From IMG/VR virus record IMGVR_UViG_3300025138_000431, positions 1-21,809 of that record: 21,809 bases of DNA, one strand, 5' to 3'. The notes beneath the pieces are model-generated. The model worked only from the letters and a program-made list of their open reading frames with translations. It was not told the DNA's origin and made no database searches. This stretch comes from a virus. A program made the translations under genes and the position numbers. The first letter of the stretch is position 1, and each line of letters starts with the position of its first letter. This document shows, piece by piece, positions 1 to 6,037 of the stretch.

Positions 1-1
1 A

Positions 2-460
2 ATATATTCAGTAGTAATACCTGATTATGTTACTTTAAAATATACTTGTACTATATGGACAGATTATATAGCACAAATGAATAAATTAATAGAAACTATA
101 AATTATGCTTCAGATACTTATTGGGGGGATGGAGAAAGATTTAAATTTAATGCTAGAATAGATACTTATAATAATACAACAGAAATTGCACAAGGTGAAA
201 ATAGAACTGTAAAAACTAATTTTGGTTTAACTTTACAAGGATATTTAGTACCAGAAAGTATTAATAAAGAACTAGTTAAAAGACCACAAAAATCATTTAC
301 AAAATCAGTAGTAACATTTAATACAGAATTAATAGTAGGCCCTACAGGTACTCGAAAAACTAGAAAAGAAGTTAGAGGTGCACCATTAGGAACAAATATA
401 GAACAAGTGGGATTAGGGGTAGGTTATCAATTATTAGGACAAACAAATCAAATAGGATAA
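2..460 (+). CDS. Tail sheath stabiliser/completion protein, gp15-like (5' end cut off by window)
   Basis: The frame is open from base 2 without an in-frame start, so the gene begins upstream; the Met at 77 is internal. The readable part (152 codons) runs VVIPDYVTLKYTCTIWTDYI, then an MNKLIETI helix, then FKFNARIDTYNNTTEI and FGLTLQGYLVPE. The same order is what I recall of T4 gp15: a PSPIKMIYELSIFTRY strand, a helix ending in QIVEQILPYF, FKRDIKIVLMSAAID, and WSLTFEVNGWMYPP. The family caps the end of the sheath and tube and lets the tail join the neck. The match rests on pattern, not a search. The tail after residue 90 of the shown part is Gly/Thr-rich and looks flexible. The next gene starts one base after the stop, so the two are probably translated together. 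In T4, gp15 also lies upstream of the sheath gene, but here a fibre cassette intervenes. Confidence 0.62.
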   Translation: MYSVVIPDYVTLKYTCTIWTDYIAQMNKLIETINYASDTYWGDGERFKFNARIDTYNNTTEIAQGENRTVKTNFGLTLQGYLVPESINKELVKRPQKSFTKSVVTFNTELIVGPTGTRKTRKEVRGAPLGTNIEQVGLGVGYQLLGQTNQIG

Positions 461-461
461 A

Positions 462-1811
462 ATGGCAAAACAAAACAGAACAACTTTAAAAGCATATTTC
501 CAACAAGGAGATATTCCAACTCAAGGACAATACGCAGATTTAATAGATTCTCAATTAAATTTAAATGATGGTAACACCCAAATACTATCAGGTAGTATTA
601 GTGCTTCTAATTTTGTATCAAGTGCTGGTATATCATTGGCGGGGACTATAAGTTCTAGTGGTAATCTTGAAATAGGAAATATAACATCTTCAGCAGGGGT
701 AAGTATAGCAGGAAAATTAACAGCAGCAAGCGCTGTAATAACTGACATTACAGGTAGTAATATAAGTGCTAGTTTACAATTAATAACAGATAAAATACAA
801 CAAGGAAGTGCAGCTAATGGAATTAATATAACTGGACATATAACAGCCTCAGGAAATATAAGCGCTAGTGGAACAATAACAGGAGATACTTTAGTAACAA
901 ATAATTTTACTCCAACCCATATAACAGCCTCAGGTAATATAAGTGCAAGTGGTGATGTAATAGCAAATACAGGTTCATTTAACCATATAAGTGCAAGTGG
1001 GGATATAATTGCAACCAATTTGACTGCAATAGATGTAATCACATCTGAAAGATTTGTTTCAACAGGACAAACAGCATTTGGAGACGCAGCAACAGACACT
1101 CATACATTTATAGGAAATATAACAGCTTCAAATAATATAAGTGCAAGTGGAAGAATGGAAGCTAATAGAATGTACCCACAAGGTAAAAGTGAACCTTTTA
1201 TATCAACTATAAAGGGCCAAATTCAATCATCAACTGGATTTTTTGGAGCAAGCATAACAGCCTCAAGTAATATAAGTGCAAGTGGTGCATTAATAGGAAG
1301 TTCTTTAACATTAGGAGGAACAGCAGTAACTTCAACAGCCGCAGAAATTAACTATTTAGATGGTGTTTTATCTAATGTAAAAGAAGCTTATGATACAGTT
1401 GCAAATCTTTCACAAGGAGTAATAAGATTTACAGAACTCGACAATGAAACAGATACTTTAACATTAACTAGTTTATCTCCAGCAGGAGCTCCAACATTTG
1501 TGGGTGTAGTTCTTACAAAATCTGATAGTGGAGCACTATCATTTGGTGGTAATGCAGAAAGTAGCAAAAACTCTTTTCATATTCAAACTGCCTTCCCCCA
1601 GATGGAAATAAATTCTAAAACTTTTATTGGGATTATTGTTTGTGATTTGGTTGCTACAACTTCAGTAATTATAGCTAATTGTAATATAAATGGTTTAAAT
1701 GTATTTGCAAATATTATAGAAGCTGGAAAAATGAATTTATGGGCGACAAATACTGGAGAGGAGACAATTTTAGCAGCAGCAAATGGTAAAATAAATATTG
1801 TAATACTTTAA
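462..1811 (+). CDS. Tail fibre protein 1 with ITASGNISASG shaft repeats
   Basis: The product is 449 aa. Residues 1-35 (LKAYFQQGDIPTQGQYADLI) look like a short N-terminal anchor module of phage fibres. Residues 40-285 form a low-complexity beta-repeat shaft rich in Ser, Ala, Gly, Ile and Asn. Near-perfect 11-residue units (ITASGNISASG) start at residues 127, 154, 220 and 265, with a partial one near 176. Residues 270-305 hold the common fibre motif TAAEINYLDGV. Residues 310-449 are a distinct, less repetitive head, richer in hydrophobics and Cys, which would be the receptor-binding or trimer-tip part. No catalytic motif is visible. A 139-bp segment is duplicated in the next large fibre gene. 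The stop overlaps the following start by one base (TAATG). Fibre identity is well supported; the receptor cannot be told from sequence. Confidence 0.82.
   Translation: MAKQNRTTLKAYFQQGDIPTQGQYADLIDSQLNLNDGNTQILSGSISASNFVSSAGISLAGTISSSGNLEIGNITSSAGVSIAGKLTAASAVITDITGSNISASLQLITDKIQQGSAANGINITGHITASGNISASGTITGDTLVTNNFTPTHITASGNISASGDVIANTGSFNHISASGDIIATNLTAIDVITSERFVSTGQTAFGDAATDTHTFIGNITASNNISASGRMEANRMYPQGKSEPFISTIKGQIQSSTGFFGASITASSNISASGALIGSSLTLGGTAVTSTAAEINYLDGVLSNVKEAYDTVANLSQGVIRFTELDNETDTLTLTSLSPAGAPTFVGVVLTKSDSGALSFGGNAESSKNSFHIQTAFPQMEINSKTFIGIIVCDLVATTSVIIANCNINGLNVFANIIEAGKMNLWATNTGEETILAAANGKINIVIL
840..1285 (+). repeat. Shaft repeat elements in fibre gene 1 (four 32-base copies)
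   Basis: In-frame copies of a 32-base element encoding ITASGNISASG lie at 840-871, 921-952, 1119-1150 and 1254-1285, plus a truncated copy at 985-1000. They share the core ATAACAGCCTCA followed by AATATAAGTGCAAGTGG with few changes; the third has GCTTCA and the first AGCGCTAGTGG. Spacing is irregular, with unrelated sequence between. Confidence 0.85.
1147..1285 (+). repeat. 139-bp duplicated fibre module, copy 1
   Basis: This segment aligns without gaps to 3617-3755. By hand count, 20 of 139 bases differ (about 86 % identity). Both encode a block with EANRxYPQG, PFIST, GQI and SSTGF, followed by a shaft unit. It points to duplication or gene conversion between the two fibre genes. Confidence 0.8.
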
Positions 1812-2095
1812 TGCAAATATTTACGTGGAATAATGCAAATATAACGTGGAATAATAATCCTTACACATGGAATGAAGTTCAATTAATTGAAGAATTATAT
1901 AAAGCAGGAGGAGAAGATTTTGATGATAAAAAGAAAAAAAGACTAATAAAATTAATTTTAAAAATCCACGGCAATACAATCACAGAATCTAAAAAAAGAC
2001 AAATCAAACAATATAAAATAAAAGCTAAAGACATAAAAATCGCAGTTAAAGAAGTACTAGGAGTAGAAATAATAGCTGAGAACATAACTATTTAA
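1811..2095 (+). CDS. Small lysine-rich protein with TWN repeats, unknown function
   Basis: The 94-aa product starts on the last base of the fibre stop codon (TAATG), suggesting coupled translation. Its first 23 residues carry three Thr-Trp-Asn triplets at residues 5-7, 12-14 and 19-21, an exact seven-residue period. Residues 24-94 are highly charged, with a run of Lys (DDKKKKRLIKLILKI) and probable helices. No signal peptide or membrane segment is visible. Small proteins opening with alternating Trp-Asn repeats are, from memory, common next to fibre genes in phages of this type, but I know of no assigned role. Coupling to the fibre gene suggests a fibre-associated structural or assembly factor; this is inference only. 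Confidence 0.6.
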   Translation: MQIFTWNNANITWNNNPYTWNEVQLIEELYKAGGEDFDDKKKKRLIKLILKIHGNTITESKKRQIKQYKIKAKDIKIAVKEVLGVEIIAENITI

Positions 2096-2103
2096 TATTT
2101 ATA
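2096..2103 (+). promoter_or_regulatory. TATTTATA word, candidate promoter element
   Basis: The word directly follows the stop of the preceding gene and lies 20 bases before the ATG at 2124. The same extended string, AATATTTATAAC, recurs before the fibre gene at 3436. Confidence 0.3.
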
Positions 2104-2123
2104 ACAAACTAAAGTCATTAAAA

Positions 2124-2510
2124 ATGAATAAATTAACAAAAGTAAAACATATTATAGCAGAAAAATTAAACAAATTATATGCTAAAAGATTAAATGAACA
2201 ATTCACAAATCCTTTTACAAATCCCCCTCCAGGAGCAGGAACAGGACCCAATTGGGCTACAGCAGCAGCTGCTTGGGATACTTGGGCTAGTGGAGGTTCA
2301 GCACCAACACCACCACAAGCTTTTTTAAATAGAATGTCTACTATGGGATGTCCTGGAAAACAAAACAGATTTAATGTTTTAATGAATAAATGGTCGACTT
2401 TATTCGCTCCAGCACAGGGTCAAATTATAGCACCAAATAATCCAAAGTGGCAATCACAATTAGCTTCAAAAATATTATGGTTAAGTGATGATTTACAAAA
2501 TAATTGTTAA
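2124..2510 (+). CDS. Small unknown protein, paralogue of the 9520-9858 gene
   Basis: This 128-aa protein begins with a basic helix (MNKLTKVKHIIAEKLNKLY), continues through a Pro/Gly-rich linker (PPPGAGTGPNW), and ends in a Trp- and Cys-containing domain. Landmarks are AWDTW near residue 50, MGC near 75, a helix NVLMNKWSTL, and NPKWQSQLASKI with a C-terminal Cys. The same landmarks in the same order occur in the protein at 9520-9858, so the two are probably diverged copies of one family. The function is not recognised. An N-terminal helix of the MKLSQLKRIIKE type is frequent in virion-region proteins of marine phages (from memory), so a structural role is plausible. A TATTTATA word lies 20 bases upstream of the start. 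Confidence 0.6.
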   Translation: MNKLTKVKHIIAEKLNKLYAKRLNEQFTNPFTNPPPGAGTGPNWATAAAAWDTWASGGSAPTPPQAFLNRMSTMGCPGKQNRFNVLMNKWSTLFAPAQGQIIAPNNPKWQSQLASKILWLSDDLQNNC

Positions 2511-2519
2511 ATATAAATA

Positions 2520-3080
2520 ATGTATAAATTATTTACAGATAAAACTGAACTTTTTGAATGTAGTATATCACTACAAGGAGCAAGTTTAAAAAAATCTAAA
2601 GCAAGATTAGTAGTAGAAACTCAAGATTATTCATTATTATTTAATGGTACAATTTCTAAAGGGGGTAAATGTGAAATTCCTATAAGAAAATTAAAAGGTT
2701 TAATTGATGAAAATACTTCAGGAAATATCCGATTAGAAGTGATTGCCGAAGATACCTTTTTTACACCATGGGAATCAGATTTTGAAGTAGACACAAGTAA
2801 AAAAGTAACAGTTGAAGTTAAATCACAAACAACTAAAAAACCTATCGTAGAAGCTAAAGTAAAGGTTAAAGTTAAAAATGAAAAACCAACAACTACTGAA
2901 AAAAATCACATAATAAATTTATTTAAATTATTAATAAAAGAAGATATTAATATAAATAATATTACTTTTAAACGAAATAAATTAAATAACATAGTAGCAA
3001 CATATCTTAAAGAAAACACCATAAAAAACACAGATAAATTAATAAGTGGTGTATTAAAAGTTCTTGAAAAAAGAAATTAA
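2520..3080 (+). CDS. Conserved-type virion-region protein, beta-rich N-terminus, unknown function
   Basis: The 186-aa product has two parts. Residues 1-100 alternate hydrophobic and polar residues in a beta-sandwich-like pattern (FECSISLQGASLKKSKARLV, LLFNGTISKGGKCEIPIRKL, RLEVIAEDTFFTPWESDFEV). Residues 101-125 are a Lys/Val/Thr linker, and residues 126-186 are probably helical (NHIINLFKLLIKEDI and GVLKVLEKRN). I recall similar sequences in virion regions of uncultured marine phages, without a known role. The start at 2520 directly follows a TATAAATA word (2512-2519), so no leader with a ribosome site is seen. A structural or assembly role is inferred from its place between fibre genes. No enzyme motif is visible. 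Confidence 0.6.
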   Translation: MYKLFTDKTELFECSISLQGASLKKSKARLVVETQDYSLLFNGTISKGGKCEIPIRKLKGLIDENTSGNIRLEVIAEDTFFTPWESDFEVDTSKKVTVEVKSQTTKKPIVEAKVKVKVKNEKPTTTEKNHIINLFKLLIKEDININNITFKRNKLNNIVATYLKENTIKNTDKLISGVLKVLEKRN

Positions 3081-3092
3081 AAATGGTTATAA

Positions 3093-3422
3093 ATGGCGTT
3101 AAACGATTTTACAGATCAAAACATACAGAACACTTACCAAAAAGTAGTCCAAACAGAAGGTAATTTATTTGCTGATGGCACAGGTTCAGCTATTTCTATA
3201 ATAGTAGCAAGTCAAACAAGTAGTATGACAGTAGCTACTGCTTCTTATGCTATTTCTGCATCTCATGAAATAACACAAGAAGTATCATCATCTTATGCTC
3301 AAACTTCTTCTTTTGCTCATAATGCTGTATATTCAAGTTTAACAAGTATACCAGGAGGTATAATTTCAGGAGCTGCTCAAATAAACAATCTAAATTTAAC
3401 TATAAATGGAGGATCTTTTTAA
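3093..3422 (+). CDS. Short fibre-like protein with Ser/Ala repeats
   Basis: The 109-aa protein opens with MALNDFTDQNIQNTYQKVVQ, an N-terminal module I associate with fibre or adhesin-like proteins in marine phages. It continues with ATASYAISASHEITQEVSSS and similar Ser/Ala/Tyr-rich units that resemble the beta-repeat shaft of its neighbours but without the ITASGNISASG element. It ends in TINGGSF, the same seven residues that end the 218-aa fibre protein at 4918-5574. It is far shorter than a usual fibre and has no separate head domain, so it may be a fibre adaptor, a truncated fibre, or a short spike. It lies 12 bases after the preceding gene and 13 bases before the next fibre. Confidence 0.6.
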   Translation: MALNDFTDQNIQNTYQKVVQTEGNLFADGTGSAISIIVASQTSSMTVATASYAISASHEITQEVSSSYAQTSSFAHNAVYSSLTSIPGGIISGAAQINNLNLTINGGSF

Positions 3423-3423
3423 A

Positions 3424-3431
3424 TATTTATA
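3424..3431 (+). promoter_or_regulatory. TATTTATA word close to a start codon
   Basis: The word overlaps the end of one gene and ends four bases before the ATG at 3436. That is too close to act as a -10 box for this start, so the motif may have a role in RNA or serve a different start point. Confidence 0.25.
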
Positions 3432-3435
3432 ACAT

Positions 3436-4908
3436 ATGGCAAGTACAATACAATTAAAAACAGGAACAGGGTCAGCAGTACCCGCTAATTTAACTCAAGG
3501 AGAATTAGCCATTAACGTAGACAATGGTTTAGTTTACTATGGCTCAGGTTCTACTAATACAACAAAAAAATTAGAAACTTTTACAAACATAACAGCCTCA
3601 GGACATATAAGTGCAAGTGGCCACGTGGAAGCTAATAGAATATACCCACAAGGAATTAGTGGACCTTTTATATCAACTAGAAATGGCCAAATTAACTCAT
3701 CAACTGGATTTACAGGAATAAACATAACAGCCTCAAGTAATATAAGTGCAAGTGGAGATGTAATGGCAAAAGATTATTTTGATAATGGTACAAATATAAA
3801 CACAATTTATTCTCCAATAGAGGGGAGTGAACAGATAACATCAGTAGGAACAATTTCAGAAGGAACTTGGAATGGAGTAACAATAGCTAGTGCTAATTTA
3901 GATGCAGATACAGCTCATTTAACTACAGACCAAACATTTAGTGGTAAAAAAACCTTTAGTGCAGCTATAACAGCCTCAGGTAATATAAGTGCAAGTGGAA
4001 CGATCACAGCTAATAAAATAGAATCAGATCAATTATTTAGTCATGTGGGAGATGCAAACACAGGAATACAATTATCTTCAGATTCAGTTCAGATTGAAGG
4101 TAATGACGTAATAATAGCTAATTTTACTACTAGTAGAATAGAATTAAACAGTCCAATAACAGCCTCAGGTAATATAAGTGCAAGTGGAACAGTAACAGCA
4201 GCAGGAGTTCGTCTACCAGGAGCAGGAATAATATCTTTTGATAATTCATTAGATGGTACAGACCAGTTTATTAAAGGTGGTGACCATTATATAACCATTG
4301 AAGGTGATGACATAATAAAATTAAAAGCAGACACTCAAGTTCAATTTCAAGATAATTCAGGAATTGTTTTTGCAGCTATAAACCCTAATGCAGGTCATAT
4401 AACATCCTCAGGTAATATAAGTGCAAGTGGAACCATATATGGACGACAATGGGAACAAATAGAAACAAACCTTACGGCCAATATAGGAAGTTTATCAAGT
4501 GGTCATGATGGTGATGATTTTATATTTTTACCATGGACAGATACCGATACAGAAAATGCAGGATCAAGTAATAAATTTGTAAATAGATCAGCAGTAGCAC
4601 CAGGAAAACCTATAAAAACATCAATGAGAGCTACATCTAATACTTTAGGAGATACTGCATATACAATGAGTTTATGGGAAAATAAAACAGATCAAGGCAA
4701 TAATAACCTTGTATTAGTTACAGAAGCTTGTGGAGATTCAACAGGTACAAATAGAGAAGTTGTAACTTTTGATTGGACAAATCCTTGTTCAGGATCAAAT
4801 GTAGATATAACATATGGAAGTAAAATGTGGATGGGAATTAAAACAACTAATGGAAATGCAACTTATGCAATTACACATCTTTGGGAATGGGATTATGGTT
4901 CATTATAA
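3436..4908 (+). CDS. Tail fibre protein 2 with Mtd-like N-terminus and shaft repeats
   Basis: The 490-aa product starts with IQLKTGTGSAVPANLTQGEL followed by AINVDNGLVYYGSGS. This is the pattern of the small beta N-terminal domain found in Mtd-type and many other phage fibres (x-L-x-x-G-x-x-x-x-P-x-x-L-x-x-G-E-L-A-I). The shaft holds five ITASGNISASG-type units starting at residues 52, 97, 178, 241 and 322. Residues 150-165 carry a THLTTDQTFSGKKTF unit common in fibres. From about residue 340 a non-repetitive head of roughly 150 residues (WEQIETNLTANIG to HLWEWDYGSL) is Trp- and Asp-rich and looks like a globular receptor-binding domain. A TATTTATA word ends only four bases before the ATG. 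The start is kept because the N-terminal module begins right there. Confidence 0.82.
   Translation: MASTIQLKTGTGSAVPANLTQGELAINVDNGLVYYGSGSTNTTKKLETFTNITASGHISASGHVEANRIYPQGISGPFISTRNGQINSSTGFTGINITASSNISASGDVMAKDYFDNGTNINTIYSPIEGSEQITSVGTISEGTWNGVTIASANLDADTAHLTTDQTFSGKKTFSAAITASGNISASGTITANKIESDQLFSHVGDANTGIQLSSDSVQIEGNDVIIANFTTSRIELNSPITASGNISASGTVTAAGVRLPGAGIISFDNSLDGTDQFIKGGDHYITIEGDDIIKLKADTQVQFQDNSGIVFAAINPNAGHITSSGNISASGTIYGRQWEQIETNLTANIGSLSSGHDGDDFIFLPWTDTDTENAGSSNKFVNRSAVAPGKPIKTSMRATSNTLGDTAYTMSLWENKTDQGNNNLVLVTEACGDSTGTNREVVTFDWTNPCSGSNVDITYGSKMWMGIKTTNGNATYAITHLWEWDYGSL
3589..4430 (+). repeat. Shaft repeat elements in fibre gene 2 (five 32-base copies)
   Basis: Copies lie at 3589-3620, 3724-3755, 3967-3998, 4156-4187 and 4399-4430, all in the same reading frame. 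The copies at 3967 and 4156 are identical over the 32 bases; the others differ by a few bases. A further copy with ISSSG instead of ISASG is at 5164-5195 in fibre gene 3. Confidence 0.85.
3617..3755 (+). repeat. 139-bp duplicated fibre module, copy 2
   Basis: Partner of 1147-1285, in the same reading frame of fibre gene 2. It is flanked on both sides by the shaft element, which could serve as the crossover site. Confidence 0.8.
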
Positions 4909-4917
4909 TGATTAATT

Positions 4918-5574
4918 ATGGCTATTAAAATTAAAAGTAGAGATCCTAAAACAACAGATTTTAAATCTGATGATATTGTAATTAATATTAAAGAAGGCAC
5001 TTTATTTTATAAAACTAATAAAGAATTATTTAAAATACAAGGAGATAAAGTAAGTACTCCTTTAGTAGAATCAAATCTAACTGCATTAAAACAAGTTGGA
5101 GACGTACTTACGGAAATAAGTGCAAGTAGTTTTACAACAGATGGTTTTGTATCAGCTTTACACATAACATCCTCAGGTAATATAAGTTCTTCAGGAACTC
5201 TTACTACAAAAGATTTAATAACAGACTTTGCTAATATAGAAAAACTCTATTTACCAGGACAAGGAGTTGGCACAATGACAGTTGGTTCTACATTTGCTGT
5301 AGGAGAAACAGTACAAGTAGTAGGAAATGTAGATGTAAAAGGCGGTATAAGTGTAAGTGGTTCTATTATACCTGAAGGAAGTGGTTCTTTTGATTTAGGT
5401 AGTGCACAACATCCTTGGAAAGATCTTCATATATTTTCTCAATCAATACATTTTTATGATAATGATGGAGAAATTGGAAAAGTATCATATATAAAAAATG
5501 AAGGCCTAAGAATATCAGATGAAACAGATTCAATTGAAGGGATAGTTTCAACCATAAATGGCGGGTCTTTTTAA
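4918..5574 (+). CDS. Tail fibre protein 3 (short), LGS-W-K-DL motif
   Basis: The 218-aa product opens with a charged N-terminal module (MAIKIKSRDPKTTDFKSDDI), in which VINIKEGTLFYKTNKELFKI echoes the ELAINVDNGLVYY strand pair of the preceding fibre. One shaft unit, ITSSGNISSSG, lies at residues 83-93. Further on, GSFDLGSAQHPWKDLHIFSQ followed by SIHFYDNDGEIGKV is a motif I know from many phage fibres (flat-sheet repeats with LG-x-W-x-D-L-Y). The protein ends with TINGGSF, as does the 109-aa protein upstream; at DNA level the last 24 bases of the two genes differ at only three positions. Probably a short fibre, or a fibre connector working with the two larger fibres. Confidence 0.76.
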   Translation: MAIKIKSRDPKTTDFKSDDIVINIKEGTLFYKTNKELFKIQGDKVSTPLVESNLTALKQVGDVLTEISASSFTTDGFVSALHITSSGNISSSGTLTTKDLITDFANIEKLYLPGQGVGTMTVGSTFAVGETVQVVGNVDVKGGISVSGSIIPEGSGSFDLGSAQHPWKDLHIFSQSIHFYDNDGEIGKVSYIKNEGLRISDETDSIEGIVSTINGGSF

Positions 5575-5592
5575 TTTACATATATGTATATC
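5575..5592 (+). promoter_or_regulatory. Palindromic element, copy 1 (TTTACATATATGTATATC)
   Basis: This 18-base string is identical to 9907-9924 and contains the perfect palindrome TACATATATGTA. It starts just after the stop of fibre gene 3 and is followed by AATAAATAAA and GTTATGG before the gene at 5612. Likely an operator or promoter of a class distinct from the TATTTATA set. Confidence 0.45.
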
Positions 5593-5611
5593 CAAATAAT
5601 AAATAAAAGTT

Positions 5612-5905
5612 ATGGCAATAGACAAAAAAATACCATCACCATCAGAAGTTAAATCAGCACCAGTTTCTTTTTCTCAAGAAGAACTTAATGAAATTAAAAA
5701 TTTAAGGACAGAATTAAATCAAATAACTTTTCAATTAGGTCAAATTAATATCAATAAAATTAGAATAGAAAATACCGAAATTCTAATTAAAAAAGATTTA
5801 ATTAATTTAGAAGAAAAAGAATCTAAAATAGCAAAAAAACTATCAGACAAATATGGTAAGGGTAGTATTGATATAGAAACAGGTACCTTTATTCCTGCAA
5901 AATAA
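5612..5905 (+). CDS. Small coiled-coil protein, unknown function
   Basis: The 97-aa protein has a disordered start (MAIDKKIPSPSEVKSAPVSF). A long heptad-rich helix follows from about residue 20 to 78 (LNEIKNLRTELNQITFQLGQ, LINLEEKESKIAKKLSDKYG). It ends in GKGSIDIETGTFIPAK. No membrane segment or catalytic motif is seen. Small coiled-coil proteins with the NLTFQLGQ and SDKYGKGSxDIxTGxF pattern are, from memory, widespread in marine phage genomes without a settled function. It is preceded by the 18-base palindromic element at 5575-5592 and followed by a hairpin, so it may form its own small transcription unit, separate from fibres and sheath. Confidence 0.62.
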   Translation: MAIDKKIPSPSEVKSAPVSFSQEELNEIKNLRTELNQITFQLGQININKIRIENTEILIKKDLINLEEKESKIAKKLSDKYGKGSIDIETGTFIPAK

Positions 5906-5931
5906 TATTATAAAGTTATTTTATATTTATT

Positions 5932-5959
5932 AGTGATTAAGTTTTTATACTTAATCGCT
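5932..5959 (+). terminator. Hairpin after the coiled-coil gene, possible terminator
   Basis: AGTGATTAAG (5932-5941) pairs with CTTAATCGCT (5950-5959) over ten positions with one G-T wobble, loop TTTTTATA. There is no T-tract directly after it, so it may be a weak terminator or an RNA-stability hairpin upstream of the sheath promoter. Confidence 0.4.
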
Positions 5960-5989
5960 TATCTTAGTTTGGTTTACATTTTTCTTTCA

Positions 5990-5997
5990 TATTTATA
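5990..5997 (+). promoter_or_regulatory. Candidate late promoter of the sheath gene (TTTCATATTTATA)
   Basis: The word lies 40 bases before the sheath ATG and after a hairpin. TTCATATTTATA is shared with the element before the tape measure gene, which also follows a terminator. High sheath output would fit a dedicated promoter. Confidence 0.42.
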
Positions 5998-6037
5998 TAG
6001 GAACAACCAACGGATTTAATTAAAAATATAATATAAA

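Noticed and set aside
551-1099. 182-codon open frame on the minus strand within fibre gene 1
   Set aside because: It is the antisense reading of a low-complexity repeat gene. The product is a monotonous Leu/Pro/Ile string, and a strong + strand gene covers it completely.
2512-2519. TATAAATA as a T4-type late promoter
   Set aside because: It ends on the base before the ATG at 2520, so it cannot drive this gene with a normal start point. The same word also occurs inside genes (2951-2958 and 14275-14282), so it is not specific here.
840-4430. Regularly recurring 32-base repeats, as in a CRISPR array
   Set aside because: The copies lie in frame inside fibre genes and encode shaft units. Spacing is irregular (81 to 243 bases within a gene), and no cas gene is present.
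3436-4908. Diversity-generating retroelement target, suggested by the Mtd-like N-terminus of fibre 2
   Set aside because: No reverse transcriptase, no template repeat and no adenine-targeted variable repeat at the 3' end are seen in the window. This N-terminal module is common in ordinary fibres.
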